Of a DNA stretch of 64,000 bases, positions 26,483 through 35,965 are shown piece by piece. The notes beneath the pieces are model-generated. The model saw nothing but the letters and a program-made list of their open reading frames with translations, did no database searches and was not told the DNA's origin. Both the position numbers and the translations under genes were made by a program. Origin of the DNA: Marinobacterium arenosum (GTDB taxonomy: Bacteria > Pseudomonadota > Gammaproteobacteria > Pseudomonadales > Balneatricaceae); NCBI RefSeq assembly GCF_019795155.1, contig NZ_JAILYN010000021.1, forward strand, positions 1 through 64,000, in the 5' to 3' direction. Position 1 is the stretch's first letter. Every line of letters starts with the position of its first letter.

Positions 26483-28276
26483 TTATTCGCCTGACAGCGC
26501 AGCTTGCTTTGTCCGGCCGTCCGTCGGCGCCGATTCCGGCTGGCATTCACGGAAGATACGGCTGCTGCATTGCCGGCATACCTGCGGATCGAGTTGTAGA
26601 TAGATTGCGCTGATCGCGTCGCCTTTCGACGGGAATATCGCCTGTTCGCCGATCTCGGCCAGGTATTCGCCCCGTCCCAGATAATCCTGCACCTGCTGCT
26701 TCAGGTTGGTCAGGTACAGCGCCCCTCCCAGGCTTCGACGGCGCGCAGCCTCATGCATCAGCATCTCGGCGCCGGCGATATCGATATGATTCATGCCGTT
26801 GCCGACGATCAACAGGTTGGCCTGCGGTACCCCTTCCAGATACTCCTTGACGTAGTTGACCGCGCCGAAGAACAGCGAGCCTTCGATCCGGATAATCCGC
26901 AGCTGCGGACAGCGGGGCTGTTCGGAGTTGGTTGCAGGGGCAATGAACGGACTGGGCGCGGCCGGGTCGGGCAGCACCTCGACAATTGCCGGCTGTGAGG
27001 TGCGCTTGAGGTAGAACACCAGTGACAGGATCACCCCGAGGTAGATCGCAAACTCCAGCGCCATCACCAGGGTGGCGCCGAAGGTGACCGCCAATACGGC
27101 GAACTCGGACTTGCCTGCCCGGAAGATGCCGCGAATATGGTGGAAGTCGATCAGGTTATAGGCGACCACCAGGAGCAGGCCGGCCATGCTGGGGATCGGA
27201 ATGAAGGCGGTCAGCTCGGCAAACAGCAGTACGATCAGTGCCAGCGAGATCGCAGCGAAGATCGCCGCCAGCGGGGTGCGGGCTCCGGAGGTGAAGTTGA
27301 CCCCGGTGCGGGTGAACGAGCCGGAGGAGGCGTAGCAGGAGAAAAATGAGCCGGCGATGTTGGACAGCGCCTGACCGTAGAACTCCTGGTTGCCGTTGAT
27401 GCTCTGCTTGGAACGGGTGGCCACCGAACGGGCGATCGATACCGCCTCGACCAGCCCCAGCAGGCCGATGGCGATGGCGCCCGGCGCCAGCTGATGCAAG
27501 GCGTTGGCATCGAACAGCGGCAGGCTGAGTGGCGGCAGGCTGCCGGGGATCTCACCGACCAGTGCGATATCGTGCTGGTCGGCGCCCAGTAGCCAGGCGC
27601 AGAGACTGCCGATGATCATCGCAATCAGCATATTGGGCCACTTGGGCAGAAGGCGCTTGACCAACAGACAGCTGATTAGAGTCACCAGCGCGACCGCCAA
27701 CGCGTAGACGTTGGTGTCGCCGACCGCATCGATCACCCCGACCCAAGTGGACAGGAAGGTGCCGTCGCTGTCGATGCGGATCCCCAGCAGGTTTTTCACC
27801 TGGCTGGAGGCGATGACGATCGCCGCGCCGCTGGTGAAGCCAACCACCACCGAATGGGAAACGAAATTGACCAGGCTGCCGAAGCGAAACAGCGCCAGCA
27901 GCAGTTGGAACAGTCCGGCCATCAGCGTCAGTGCCAGCGCCAGCTGGATGAACTCCGCCGACCCCGGCGCGGCCAGTGGGCTGATGGTGGTGAACACCAC
28001 GATCGACAGGGCAGCGGTCGGGCCGGAGATCAGGTGCCAGGAGGAGCCGAACAGTGCCGCGATCATGGCCGGCATGATCGCCGCATAGAGGCCGTACTCC
28101 GGCGGCAGGCCGGCGATCAGGGCGTAGGCGACACCCTGCGGCAGCACGATCACCGCATTGGTCAGCCCGGCGAAAAGATCGGCCCGCAGAATGTCGCGGT
28201 TCAGCTGACGGGCCCAGATCAAGAAGGGGAACAGGCGATACCAGAAGGCGTTGGTAATGGCTGGCTCTCTGCGCAT
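26483..28276 (-). CDS. SulP-family anion transporter with STAS domain
   Basis: A 597-residue SulP/SLC26-type inner-membrane transporter for sulfate, bicarbonate or similar anions. The transmembrane part (about residues 20-420) contains PQGVAYALIAGLPPEYGLY near residue 44, the family signature. A C-terminal STAS domain follows, with NHIDIAGAEML near residue 505. An unusual Cys-rich tail (CRQCSSRIFREC) ends the protein. The start at 28276 has an AAAGGGA ribosome-binding site. It is divergent from soeABC, and sulfate produced by sulfite oxidation, or sulfite itself, is a plausible substrate. Confidence 0.9.
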   Translation of the reverse strand: MRREPAITNAFWYRLFPFLIWARQLNRDILRADLFAGLTNAVIVLPQGVAYALIAGLPPEYGLYAAIMPAMIAALFGSSWHLISGPTAALSIVVFTTISPLAAPGSAEFIQLALALTLMAGLFQLLLALFRFGSLVNFVSHSVVVGFTSGAAIVIASSQVKNLLGIRIDSDGTFLSTWVGVIDAVGDTNVYALAVALVTLISCLLVKRLLPKWPNMLIAMIIGSLCAWLLGADQHDIALVGEIPGSLPPLSLPLFDANALHQLAPGAIAIGLLGLVEAVSIARSVATRSKQSINGNQEFYGQALSNIAGSFFSCYASSGSFTRTGVNFTSGARTPLAAIFAAISLALIVLLFAELTAFIPIPSMAGLLLVVAYNLIDFHHIRGIFRAGKSEFAVLAVTFGATLVMALEFAIYLGVILSLVFYLKRTSQPAIVEVLPDPAAPSPFIAPATNSEQPRCPQLRIIRIEGSLFFGAVNYVKEYLEGVPQANLLIVGNGMNHIDIAGAEMLMHEAARRRSLGGALYLTNLKQQVQDYLGRGEYLAEIGEQAIFPSKGDAISAIYLQLDPQVCRQCSSRIFRECQPESAPTDGRTKQAALSGE

Positions 28277-28587
28277 GGATGTCCCTTTTATTGTTGTTAT
28301 GACGGCACGACGGGGACCGTCGGTTGAAGCGAATTTATGCGATTGTGGCACTGTACGTTTTCGCTGTTGACGACCGGTAGAACCAGATTCGACGGAGTCT
28401 CAAGTCCAGTGGCTGGCTGGTGCTTGGCGCAATGGCCTGGTCCCATCAAACCGTCCGGGTTGGCCTTTGTGAGCCTCGATGGCCGCTCCTAGCATGTTTT
28501 AGCAGCGCCGGTTCCGGGTGAGGCGGAATCGGCTTCCAATCTGTGCAGTCCCGCCCAGACGGGAGCGGCAATCGGTGGATAATAAAT
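28277..28587. promoter_or_regulatory. Divergent promoter region between sulP and soeA
   Basis: A 311-bp spacer with no gene. It contains a REP-like segment around 28460-28500 (minus strand TAGGAGCGGCCATCGAGGC) and a CCCG/CGGG hairpin near 28550-28565. No regulator site is recognised with confidence. Confidence 0.4.
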
Positions 28588-31509
28588 ATGACAAGCCAAG
28601 CCAGCCTGCCGGTAACCACCGGCTTACCTGAGTTCGAGAACCGCAGTAACCAGCAAACCAAATACACCACCTGCTACATGTGCGCCTGCCGTTGCGGCAT
28701 CAAGGTGACCGTGGAGGACAACCAGGTCCGTTTCATCCAGGGCAATCCCAACCATCCGATCAACAAGGGGGTGCTCTGCGCCAAGGGTAACTCCGGCATC
28801 ATGAAGCAGCTGTCGCCGGCCAAGCTCAGCAAGCCGCTGCTGCGCAAGCCGGGCACCGAGCGCGGTGCCGGCGAATTCGAGGAGATCTCCTGGGCGCAGG
28901 CGCTGGATATGCTCGAGCAACGTCTGGCCCGTATCCGCGCCACCGATCCCAACAAGTTGGCGTACTTCACCGGTCGCGACCAGATGCAGGCGTTGACCGG
29001 TATGTGGGCCAGCCAGTTCGGCACCCTGAACTGGGCCGCCCACGGCGGCTTTTGCTCGGTGAATATGGCCGCCGGCGGCCTGTACACCATGGGTCACGCA
29101 TTCTGGGAGTTTGGTGACCCGGATTGGGATAACACCAAGTACTTCATGATGTGGGGCGTGGCGGAAGACCACAGTTCCAACCCGATCAAGCTGGGCCTGA
29201 AGAAGCTCAAGGAGCGCGGTGCCAAGTTCGTCGCCGTCAACCCGGTACGTACCGGTTATCAAGCGATTGCCGACGAGTGGGTGGCGATCCGGCCGGGCAC
29301 CGATGCGATCTTCGCGTTGTCGATGGTACAGGTGCTGCTCAAACACCGACTGGTCGACGAAGAGTTTCTGATCCGCTATACCAACGCGCCTCAGTTGGTG
29401 GTCAACACGCCGGGCCAGAAGGGCGACGGGCTGTTTTTCCGGGGGCAGAGCGGGCAGCCGCAGGTCTGGGACCTGGTCAAACAGCAGTTCGTCGACGCCA
29501 ACCTGCCGGATATCAGCCCGGCACTGTTCGGCGAGTTCGAGATGCCGGACGGCACCCCGGTGCGGACCGCGATGAGCATCATGCTCGACAAGTACATGGA
29601 CCCGCAGTACGCGCCGGAGAATGCCGCGAAGGAGTGTGGCGTGGCGGCCGAGGATATCGAGCGGATCGCGCTGGAGATGGCCCAGGTGGCGTTCAAGGAG
29701 TCGATTACGCTGGATATCGAGTGGACCGACTGGGCCGGCCGCAAGCAGGACAAATTTATCGGCCGGCCGGTGTCGATGCATGCGATGCGCGGCATCTCGG
29801 CCCACTCCAACGGCTTCCAGACCTGCCGGGCGATCCACCTGCTGCAGGTGATGCTGGGGACTATCGACTGCCCGGGCGGCCATCTGGCCAAACCGCCGTT
29901 CCCGAAGCACGTGCCGCCCGGCATTAAGCCGGCCAAGGTGTCCGCCCCCAATACGCCGCTGAAATCGCCGCCGCTGGGCTTTCCGACCTGCCCGGAGGAC
30001 CTGGTGATCGATGCCGACGGCAACCCGCTGCGGATCGACAAGGCCTACAGCTGGGATGCGCCGATCTCCTGCCACGGACTGATGCACATGGTGATCAGCA
30101 ACGCGGTCAAGGGTGATCCTTACAAGATCGATACGCTGATGCTGTTCATGGCCAACATGGCCTGGAACTCCAGCATGAACACCGCCCAGACTATCGAGAT
30201 GCTCTGCGCCAAGGAAGCGGACGGCGAGTACAAGATTCCGTTCATCGTCTGTTCCGACGCCTTCAACTCGGAGATGGTGGCTTACTCCGACCTGGTGCTG
30301 CCGGATACCACCTATCTGGAACGCTACGACACCATCTCGATGCTGGACCGGCCGATCTCCGAACCGCATGCGGCCTGCGATTCAGTGCGGATTCCGGTGA
30401 TCGCACCGGACCGCGACGTGCTGTCCTGGCAGGAGGTGATGGTCGAGCTGGCCGGCCGGCTCGGCTTCCCGGCCTTTACCGATCAGGCGGGCGAGCGGCG
30501 CTACACGGACTATAAGGATTTCATCGTCAATTTCGAAAAGGAGCCGGGCATCGGTTTCCTGGCCGGCTACCGCGGCAAAGACGGCGACAAGTCGCTGCGT
30601 GGCGAGCCGAATCCGCGCCAGTGGGAGGCCTACGAGGAGAACGAGGGTTTCTTCGAGCACCACTTGGCACCGAACCAACGCTATATGCGCCACGCCAACC
30701 GGGACTACCTGGAGCTGGCGAAAGAGGCCGGATGGGTGGGTTCGACCGACCAGATCCTGATCGAGCTCTACTCCGAAAAGCTGCAGACCTTCCGGCTGGC
30801 CGGCCAGGGGCTCTATGACGGCCCGATGCCGACCGAGGAGCACCATAAGGAGCGGTTGGTGAAGTACTTCGACCCGCTGCCGTTCTACTACATGCCGCTG
30901 GAGGAGCAGCGGATCGACCGCGACAAGTACCCGTTCCATGCCGTCAACCAGCGGCCGATGTTCATGTACCACAGCTGGGACAGCCAGAACGCCTGGTTGC
31001 GCCAGATCATGTCGCAGAACTACCTGTTCATGAACCGGGTGGCCGCCGAGAAGCAGGGCATCGAAGATCTGTCCTGGGTCTGGGTGGAGTCGCACAACGG
31101 CAAGATCCGAGTGCAGGTCAAGCTGATGGAAGGCAGCAACGAGCAGACGGTCTGGACCTGGAACGCCATTGCCAAGCGGGGTGGCGCCTGGGGGCTTGCG
31201 GACGACGCCAACGAGGCCACCGATGGCTTCCTGATGAACCACCTGATCTCCGAGCTGTTGCCTCAGAAGGGCGACAAGGTCGACCGGGTGACCAACTCCG
31301 ATCCGGTCACCGGCCAGGCGGCCTGGTATGACCTGCGGGTCAGCATCAGCCCGGCTGCGCCCGGCGAAACCGGTACCTGGCCGAGCTTCGGCGCGTTGAA
31401 GCCGCAGCCCAATGCCAAGAGCTCGCCGCAGATGCTCAGCTACTCGAGCCACGAGAACGTCAACCTGGTCCGTCCGATGTCCGACATCCTGACCCGGGGC
31501 GAAAAATAA
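28588..31509 (+). CDS. soeA: Sulfite dehydrogenase (quinone) molybdopterin subunit SoeA
   Basis: A 973-residue DMSO-reductase-family molybdoenzyme. The N-terminal [4Fe-4S] motif CYMCACRCGIKV is near residue 30, with the fourth Cys in GVLCAKGNSG near residue 69. GGFCSVNMAAGGLYTMG near residue 155 and WGVAEDHSSNPIKLGL near residue 190 match SoeA proteins of Allochromatium and roseobacters. SoeABC oxidises sulfite to sulfate on the cytoplasmic side and reduces quinone. No Tat signal is visible, in agreement with that location. The ATG at 28588 is preferred to an upstream in-frame start. It is followed by soeB and soeC. Confidence 0.88.
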   Translation: MTSQASLPVTTGLPEFENRSNQQTKYTTCYMCACRCGIKVTVEDNQVRFIQGNPNHPINKGVLCAKGNSGIMKQLSPAKLSKPLLRKPGTERGAGEFEEISWAQALDMLEQRLARIRATDPNKLAYFTGRDQMQALTGMWASQFGTLNWAAHGGFCSVNMAAGGLYTMGHAFWEFGDPDWDNTKYFMMWGVAEDHSSNPIKLGLKKLKERGAKFVAVNPVRTGYQAIADEWVAIRPGTDAIFALSMVQVLLKHRLVDEEFLIRYTNAPQLVVNTPGQKGDGLFFRGQSGQPQVWDLVKQQFVDANLPDISPALFGEFEMPDGTPVRTAMSIMLDKYMDPQYAPENAAKECGVAAEDIERIALEMAQVAFKESITLDIEWTDWAGRKQDKFIGRPVSMHAMRGISAHSNGFQTCRAIHLLQVMLGTIDCPGGHLAKPPFPKHVPPGIKPAKVSAPNTPLKSPPLGFPTCPEDLVIDADGNPLRIDKAYSWDAPISCHGLMHMVISNAVKGDPYKIDTLMLFMANMAWNSSMNTAQTIEMLCAKEADGEYKIPFIVCSDAFNSEMVAYSDLVLPDTTYLERYDTISMLDRPISEPHAACDSVRIPVIAPDRDVLSWQEVMVELAGRLGFPAFTDQAGERRYTDYKDFIVNFEKEPGIGFLAGYRGKDGDKSLRGEPNPRQWEAYEENEGFFEHHLAPNQRYMRHANRDYLELAKEAGWVGSTDQILIELYSEKLQTFRLAGQGLYDGPMPTEEHHKERLVKYFDPLPFYYMPLEEQRIDRDKYPFHAVNQRPMFMYHSWDSQNAWLRQIMSQNYLFMNRVAAEKQGIEDLSWVWVESHNGKIRVQVKLMEGSNEQTVWTWNAIAKRGGAWGLADDANEATDGFLMNHLISELLPQKGDKVDRVTNSDPVTGQAAWYDLRVSISPAAPGETGTWPSFGALKPQPNAKSSPQMLSYSSHENVNLVRPMSDILTRGEK

Positions 31510-31590
31510 CAACAAGACAAGAGTCGTGAATCCGCCGCCGGTCGCAATCCAACAGGGCGACCGGGCGGATTCCGAGGTGGGAGAAAGCGA

Positions 31591-32286
31591 ATGAAACTCG
31601 GTCTAGTAGTCGATCTGGATACCTGTGTCGGTTGCCATGGTTGCGCCACCGCCTGCAAGCAGTGGAACACCTCCGGCACCATCGGTCCGCTGTCCGACAA
31701 GGATCCGTACGGGCGGGACCCCAACGGCGCCTGGCTGAACCGGATCCGCACTTATGAGGTGGGCGACACACCGAACAGCAAGACGGTCAACATGCCGATG
31801 TCCTGCATGCATTGCGACAACGCCGCCTGCGTGACGGTCTGCCCGACCGGTGCCTCCTACAAGCGGGAGGAGGACGGTATCGTGCTGGTCGATCAGGACA
31901 AGTGCATGGGTTGCAATCTCTGTTCCTGGGCCTGCCCGTACGGTGCCCGCGAACTCGATCCGCACCAGGGCACGATGAAGAAATGCACCCTTTGCGTCGA
32001 CCGGATCTATGACGAACGGTTGCCGAAGGGGGAGCGCCAGCCGGCCTGCGTGCTGACCTGTCCGACCAAGTCACGGGTGTTCGGCGATTTTGACGACCCG
32101 GATTCGGAGGTCAGCCGGCTGGCGCGTGAACGCGGCGGCAAGCAGCTGATGCCGGAGCTGGGCTACAACCCGGTCAACACCTACCTGCCGCCACGCAACA
32201 AGAAACAGCAGGCGGCCTACGAGACCTCGGGCCGTTCGGTCAAAGACACCGTAAAGCAGTGGGTGAACAAGGTGATCGCCCGTTGA
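31591..32286 (+). CDS. soeB: Sulfite dehydrogenase iron-sulfur subunit SoeB
   Basis: A 231-residue DmsB/NrfC-type ferredoxin subunit that passes electrons from SoeA to SoeC. Four Cys clusters are visible: CVGCHGCATACKQW near residue 12, CMHCDNAACVTVCPTGA near residue 71, CMGCNLCSWACPYGA near residue 104, and CTLCVDRIYDERLP with ACVLTCPTK near residues 132-160. They should hold four [4Fe-4S] centres. A GGGAG site precedes the ATG, 81 bp after soeA. Confidence 0.9.
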   Translation: MKLGLVVDLDTCVGCHGCATACKQWNTSGTIGPLSDKDPYGRDPNGAWLNRIRTYEVGDTPNSKTVNMPMSCMHCDNAACVTVCPTGASYKREEDGIVLVDQDKCMGCNLCSWACPYGARELDPHQGTMKKCTLCVDRIYDERLPKGERQPACVLTCPTKSRVFGDFDDPDSEVSRLARERGGKQLMPELGYNPVNTYLPPRNKKQQAAYETSGRSVKDTVKQWVNKVIAR

Positions 32287-32402
32287 TATCCGGGCTGCTT
32301 GTAGCGGTTCTAACAATAAAAAACAGCGCCGACTCCTTGCTGAGGGAAGAGGCGCGAAGCCTGTAGCGCCTGGCGCGCTGCTCGAAAACGGAGACTATGA
32401 TT

Positions 32403-33332
32403 ATGCATCCGGCATTTTCCGTTCTGGTTTTTACCGTGCTGTCCGGCGCCGGTTACGGGCTGATCAGCCTGTTGGTGCTGGCCCATTTGGCCGGGATTCC
32501 CCAGCTGCAAGACACCGCCGTGCTGCTGGCAGGCGGGTTGTTGGCATTCCTGCTGATCACCGGTGGTTTGCTGTCCTCGACCCTGCACCTGGCCAATCCC
32601 AAAAACGCCTGGCGGGCATTCAGCCGCTTCCGCACCTCATGGCTGTCGCGCGAGGCGGTGTTCGCGGTGTTGTTCTATCCGTTCCTGCTGCTTTACCTCT
32701 TCGGGATCTACCGTCAAGGGGCAGAGCTGGGTGCGCTGTTCAAGCTGGCCGGCATTCTGGCGGCGACGCTGGCGCTGGTGACCCTGTTCTGCACCAGCAT
32801 GATCTACGCCAGCCTGAAAACCATCCGTCAGTGGAACAGTGCGCTGACCCCGCTGAACTACCTGGCGCTGGGATTGATGTCCGGTGCGCTGCTGCTGGCA
32901 GCCGTCCAGGCTGTGGCCCAGGGTGGCCTGGCCGCAGTGCTGCAGCAGCTGGCACTGGGCCTGGTGCTGCTTGGTGCGGTTGCCAAGCTGATTTACCTGT
33001 TCTGGATCGGCAAGCCGGCCGGCTCGACCATCCACACCGCCACCGGTTTCACCCAGGCCAGCGTGCGCCTGCTGGACCAGGGCCATACCGCCAACAGCTT
33101 CCTGAATGACGAGTTTGGCTACCGGGTGGAAGCCGAGCGATTGATGAAACTGCGCTACCTGATGGTGGGGTTGGCCTTTGTGCTGCCGTTCATGCTGCTG
33201 CTGAGCGGCCAGGCCTGGCTGGCACCGGCTGCTTCTGTGCTGGCGATCGCCGGCCTGCTGACCGAGCGCTGGCTGTTCTTCGCCGAAGCGCGTCACGTAG
33301 TGCGCCTGTTCCACGGCGAGCAGCATACCTGA
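32403..33332 (+). CDS. soeC: Sulfite dehydrogenase membrane subunit SoeC (DmsC-like)
   Basis: A 309-residue integral membrane protein of the DmsC family with about eight hydrophobic helices. It anchors SoeAB and hands electrons to quinone. The loop LHLANPKNAWRAFSRFRTSWLSREAVF near residue 60 is the conserved DmsC motif. Two in-frame ATGs lie six bases apart; the GGAG site is well spaced only for the second, so I start at 32403. The aldehyde dehydrogenase gene follows 23 bp later. Confidence 0.87.
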   Translation: MHPAFSVLVFTVLSGAGYGLISLLVLAHLAGIPQLQDTAVLLAGGLLAFLLITGGLLSSTLHLANPKNAWRAFSRFRTSWLSREAVFAVLFYPFLLLYLFGIYRQGAELGALFKLAGILAATLALVTLFCTSMIYASLKTIRQWNSALTPLNYLALGLMSGALLLAAVQAVAQGGLAAVLQQLALGLVLLGAVAKLIYLFWIGKPAGSTIHTATGFTQASVRLLDQGHTANSFLNDEFGYRVEAERLMKLRYLMVGLAFVLPFMLLLSGQAWLAPAASVLAIAGLLTERWLFFAEARHVVRLFHGEQHT

Positions 33333-33355
33333 TCAACTTGAAGGCGGAGATAACC

Positions 33356-34723
33356 ATGGATTACCAATCGATCAATCCGGCAACCGGCGAGCTGTTGCAG
33401 CACTTCGAACTGATGACGCCACATCAGCTGGAGCTGGCGCTGGAGCATGCCCGGCAGCAAAGTGCCCTCTGGCGTGGCAGCGGTTTCGACCGGCGCGCCG
33501 GCCTGCTGCAGGCGGTGGCGGGGCTACTGGCCGAGCGACGCGAGATGTTGGCTACCCTGATCAGCGAAGAGATGGGCAAGCTGCTGCCGGAGGCGCTGGC
33601 GGAGGTCGACAAGTGTGCGGCAGCCTGCCTGTACTATGCCGACAACGGCGCCGAGATGCTGATCGATGAGCTGGTCGATACCCAGGCCAGCAAGAGTTTG
33701 ATCAGCTATGAGCCGCTTGGCACCGTATTGGCGATCATGCCGTGGAACTTCCCGCTCTGGCAGGTGTTCCGTTGCGTGGCGCCGACCTTGATGGCCGGAA
33801 ACACGGTATTGCTGAAGCATGCGCCGAACGTGCCGCAGTGTGCGCGGGCAATCGAGCAGTTGTTGCTGGATGCCGGCGCGCCGGAGGGGCTGCTGATCAA
33901 CCTGACGATATCGATCGAGCAGTGTGCCGAGGTGATCGCTGACCGGCGGGTACAGGCGGTCGCCTTTACCGGCAGCGAGGCGGCCGGCCGCCAGATCGCC
34001 GCGCTGGCGGGACAACACCTGAAAAAGGTGGTGTTGGAACTGGGCGGCTCCGATCCCTTTATCGTATTGCCGGATGCCGATCTGGACAAAGCCGTCGAGG
34101 TGGCGGTGCGGGCACGGTTCGGTAATGCCGGCCAGATCTGTATCGCCGCCAAACGCTTTATCTTGGTCGATGCGATCGCCGGGCCCTTTATCGATAAGCT
34201 GTTGGAGCGAGCCCGGACGTTGCAGCCCGGTAACCCGATCGAACCGGCCACCACACTGGCACCGTTGGCACGGCCCGACCTGTTGGACAAGGTGCACCGC
34301 CAGGTGCTGGACAGTATCGAGGAGGGCGCGGCGCCGTTGCTGGGCTGCGAGCCGCTCGGCGGCCCCGGTAATTTCTATCCGGCGTCGGTGCTCGATCACG
34401 TGCAACTCGGCATGACCGCTTTCAACGAGGAACTGTTCGGCCCGGTGGCAGCGATTATCCGTGCCCGTGATGAGCAGGATGCGATTGCACTGGCAAACGG
34501 TACCCGGTTCGGTCTGGGGGCCAGTATCTGGACCCGCGACCTGGTCCGGGGTGAGCTGTTGGCCCGCCAGTTGGAGGTCGGCGCCTGTTTCGTCAATGCC
34601 CAGGTTGCCAGCGACGTGCGGCTGCCGTTTGGCGGCATCAAGGCATCGGGGCTTGGTCGCGAGCTGGGGGAGGCGGGTATCCGCGAGTTCTGCAATATCA
34701 AGACCCTGTGGCTGGCCGAATGA
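33356..34723 (+). CDS. NAD(P)-dependent aldehyde dehydrogenase (succinate-semialdehyde type)
   Basis: A 455-residue aldehyde dehydrogenase close to the YneI/Sad succinate-semialdehyde dehydrogenases. The Asn is in IMPWNFPLWQVFR near residue 131, the Glu in LELGGSDPFIV near residue 231, and the nucleophile Cys in NAGQICIAAKRF near residue 265. The ATG at 33356 has a GGCGGAG site; an upstream TTG lies in frame. It follows soeC closely and may share its transcript, ending at the terminator at 34752. In sulfonate metabolism such enzymes can oxidise sulfoacetaldehyde-type aldehydes, but this is only context. Confidence 0.87.
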   Translation: MDYQSINPATGELLQHFELMTPHQLELALEHARQQSALWRGSGFDRRAGLLQAVAGLLAERREMLATLISEEMGKLLPEALAEVDKCAAACLYYADNGAEMLIDELVDTQASKSLISYEPLGTVLAIMPWNFPLWQVFRCVAPTLMAGNTVLLKHAPNVPQCARAIEQLLLDAGAPEGLLINLTISIEQCAEVIADRRVQAVAFTGSEAAGRQIAALAGQHLKKVVLELGGSDPFIVLPDADLDKAVEVAVRARFGNAGQICIAAKRFILVDAIAGPFIDKLLERARTLQPGNPIEPATTLAPLARPDLLDKVHRQVLDSIEEGAAPLLGCEPLGGPGNFYPASVLDHVQLGMTAFNEELFGPVAAIIRARDEQDAIALANGTRFGLGASIWTRDLVRGELLARQLEVGACFVNAQVASDVRLPFGGIKASGLGRELGEAGIREFCNIKTLWLAE

Positions 34724-34751
34724 CCGACGGCAAGGGGTTGGCAGAAATAGA

Positions 34752-34791
34752 AAAACCAAAAAACGCGCCCATCGGCGCGTTTTTTGGTTTT
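34752..34791. terminator. Bidirectional intrinsic terminator
   Basis: AAAACCAAAAAACGCGCC pairs with GGCGCGTTTTTTGGTTTT around a four-base loop. The A- and T-rich flanks make it functional on both strands, serving the soe-ALDH transcript and the convergent DUF3461 gene. Confidence 0.92.
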
Positions 34792-34817
34792 AATGTTAGT
34801 CTTTTAAAAACAACAGA

Positions 34818-35204
34818 TTAAGTAATATTTTTCAGGTCTTGGCGAAGCTCGTCCAGCTTGCTCTGCAGTACGCTTTCCAGCCGGTCTATATCCTCGGTCA
34901 GGCGCTGGCGCAGGTCATGCTGCGAATCGCGTTTTTTCGACAGCTGGTTCAGCTCGTTGATCGCTGCCATCAGCACCGGATCGCTACCGCAGTGCTCTGC
35001 CTGTTTGCGGGCGGCCTCGCCATCGGCCGCTACGGTGGCGGAGCGCTTGAAGCTGAATGTATGGCTGTTGGGTTGCAGCGAGCTGTCGGGACGGTCGAAG
35101 TAGACTTTCAGGATCTCCTGGCCGTCCTTCTGGCTTAGGCTGTAACGGCTGATCCGATCGATATCGGTCAGCCCCATGGTCTGGAGGGTCTTGAACTCTG
35201 GCAT
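34818..35204 (-). CDS. DUF3461 family protein
   Basis: A 128-residue cytoplasmic protein of the DUF3461 family, restricted mainly to gammaproteobacteria. The N-terminal LQTMGLTDIDRISRYSL and ILKVYFDRPDSSLQP blocks are the family hallmarks. The C-terminal 40 residues are a charged probable coiled coil. The start at 35204 has a GCAGGAG site and matches the family's start. Function unknown. Confidence 0.83.
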   Translation of the reverse strand: MPEFKTLQTMGLTDIDRISRYSLSQKDGQEILKVYFDRPDSSLQPNSHTFSFKRSATVAADGEAARKQAEHCGSDPVLMAAINELNQLSKKRDSQHDLRQRLTEDIDRLESVLQSKLDELRQDLKNIT

Positions 35205-35477
35205 GCGGGGCTCCTGCAAAGGTCTTCTTTTTATAGGTGGCTTTATCAGGTGGCCTGGCTCGACGAAGCCGGCCGGCGGCTGTATCTACTAAGCAATCAG
35301 GTTAGTCCGTGCCGATGACAGTGGTAGCGCCAGTTTGCCCTGGCAGATGGGCCAGCGATCCGGCCTGGTGCCAATACCGGCGGGTGTCTGGACCTAAACG
35401 GGGAAGGGGGGCTGCTTCTATAGTGACAGGCTCATCGCCCTTCGAATAACAACCGAGACCCCGGAGCGAGGCTGACT

Positions 35478-35747
35478 ATGACTGAAAACACCCGTGTTGA
35501 GATCGAGCTTGAGCAGGAAGCCGCCGAGCTGTTCGCACGCTATCAGCAGATCACCGGCACCACCGCCGAGCAATATATCGGTGAACTGGTGGTAAAGACA
35601 TTGCCGACCCTGCGAGCCATCGTCGAAGCGATGGAGGAAGCCGCCACCAGTGAGGATCCCGAAAAAGTGATGGAGCTGTTCGGCCGCAAAATGGCCCAGG
35701 CCATGGTTCAGCAGCGCGACGCGGTCAACGCTGCCGCCCATGGCTGA
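35478..35747 (+). CDS. Small helical protein of unknown function
   Basis: An 89-residue, predominantly helical, acidic protein. The N-terminus (RVEIELEQEAAELFARYQQ) followed by TTAEQYIGELV looks like the strand-helix-helix pattern of ribbon-helix-helix or antitoxin-like proteins, but no partner gene is adjacent. A GAGGC sequence precedes the ATG. Not recognised as a family. Flanking gaps (35205-35477, 35748-35965) show no other gene. Confidence 0.65.
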   Translation: MTENTRVEIELEQEAAELFARYQQITGTTAEQYIGELVVKTLPTLRAIVEAMEEAATSEDPEKVMELFGRKMAQAMVQQRDAVNAAAHG

Positions 35748-35965
35748 TACTCTGCGGACCTGAATCTGCCTGATGGCGGCCGGTCGGCCGCCTGAGGTTC
35801 GCTTGGCCTCTACACTCCTTCCTCATTATCCATCCCCCCGTATCAAATTACCTCCGCTAACAAAGCCTGGGCGGCACTTGTGTTAGGCTATGCAGCCTCT
35901 ATATAAAGCTGTGTGCAGTCCCCTCGGGACTGCAGCTGTTGCACCAGGTAATTTGAGGTATTGAT

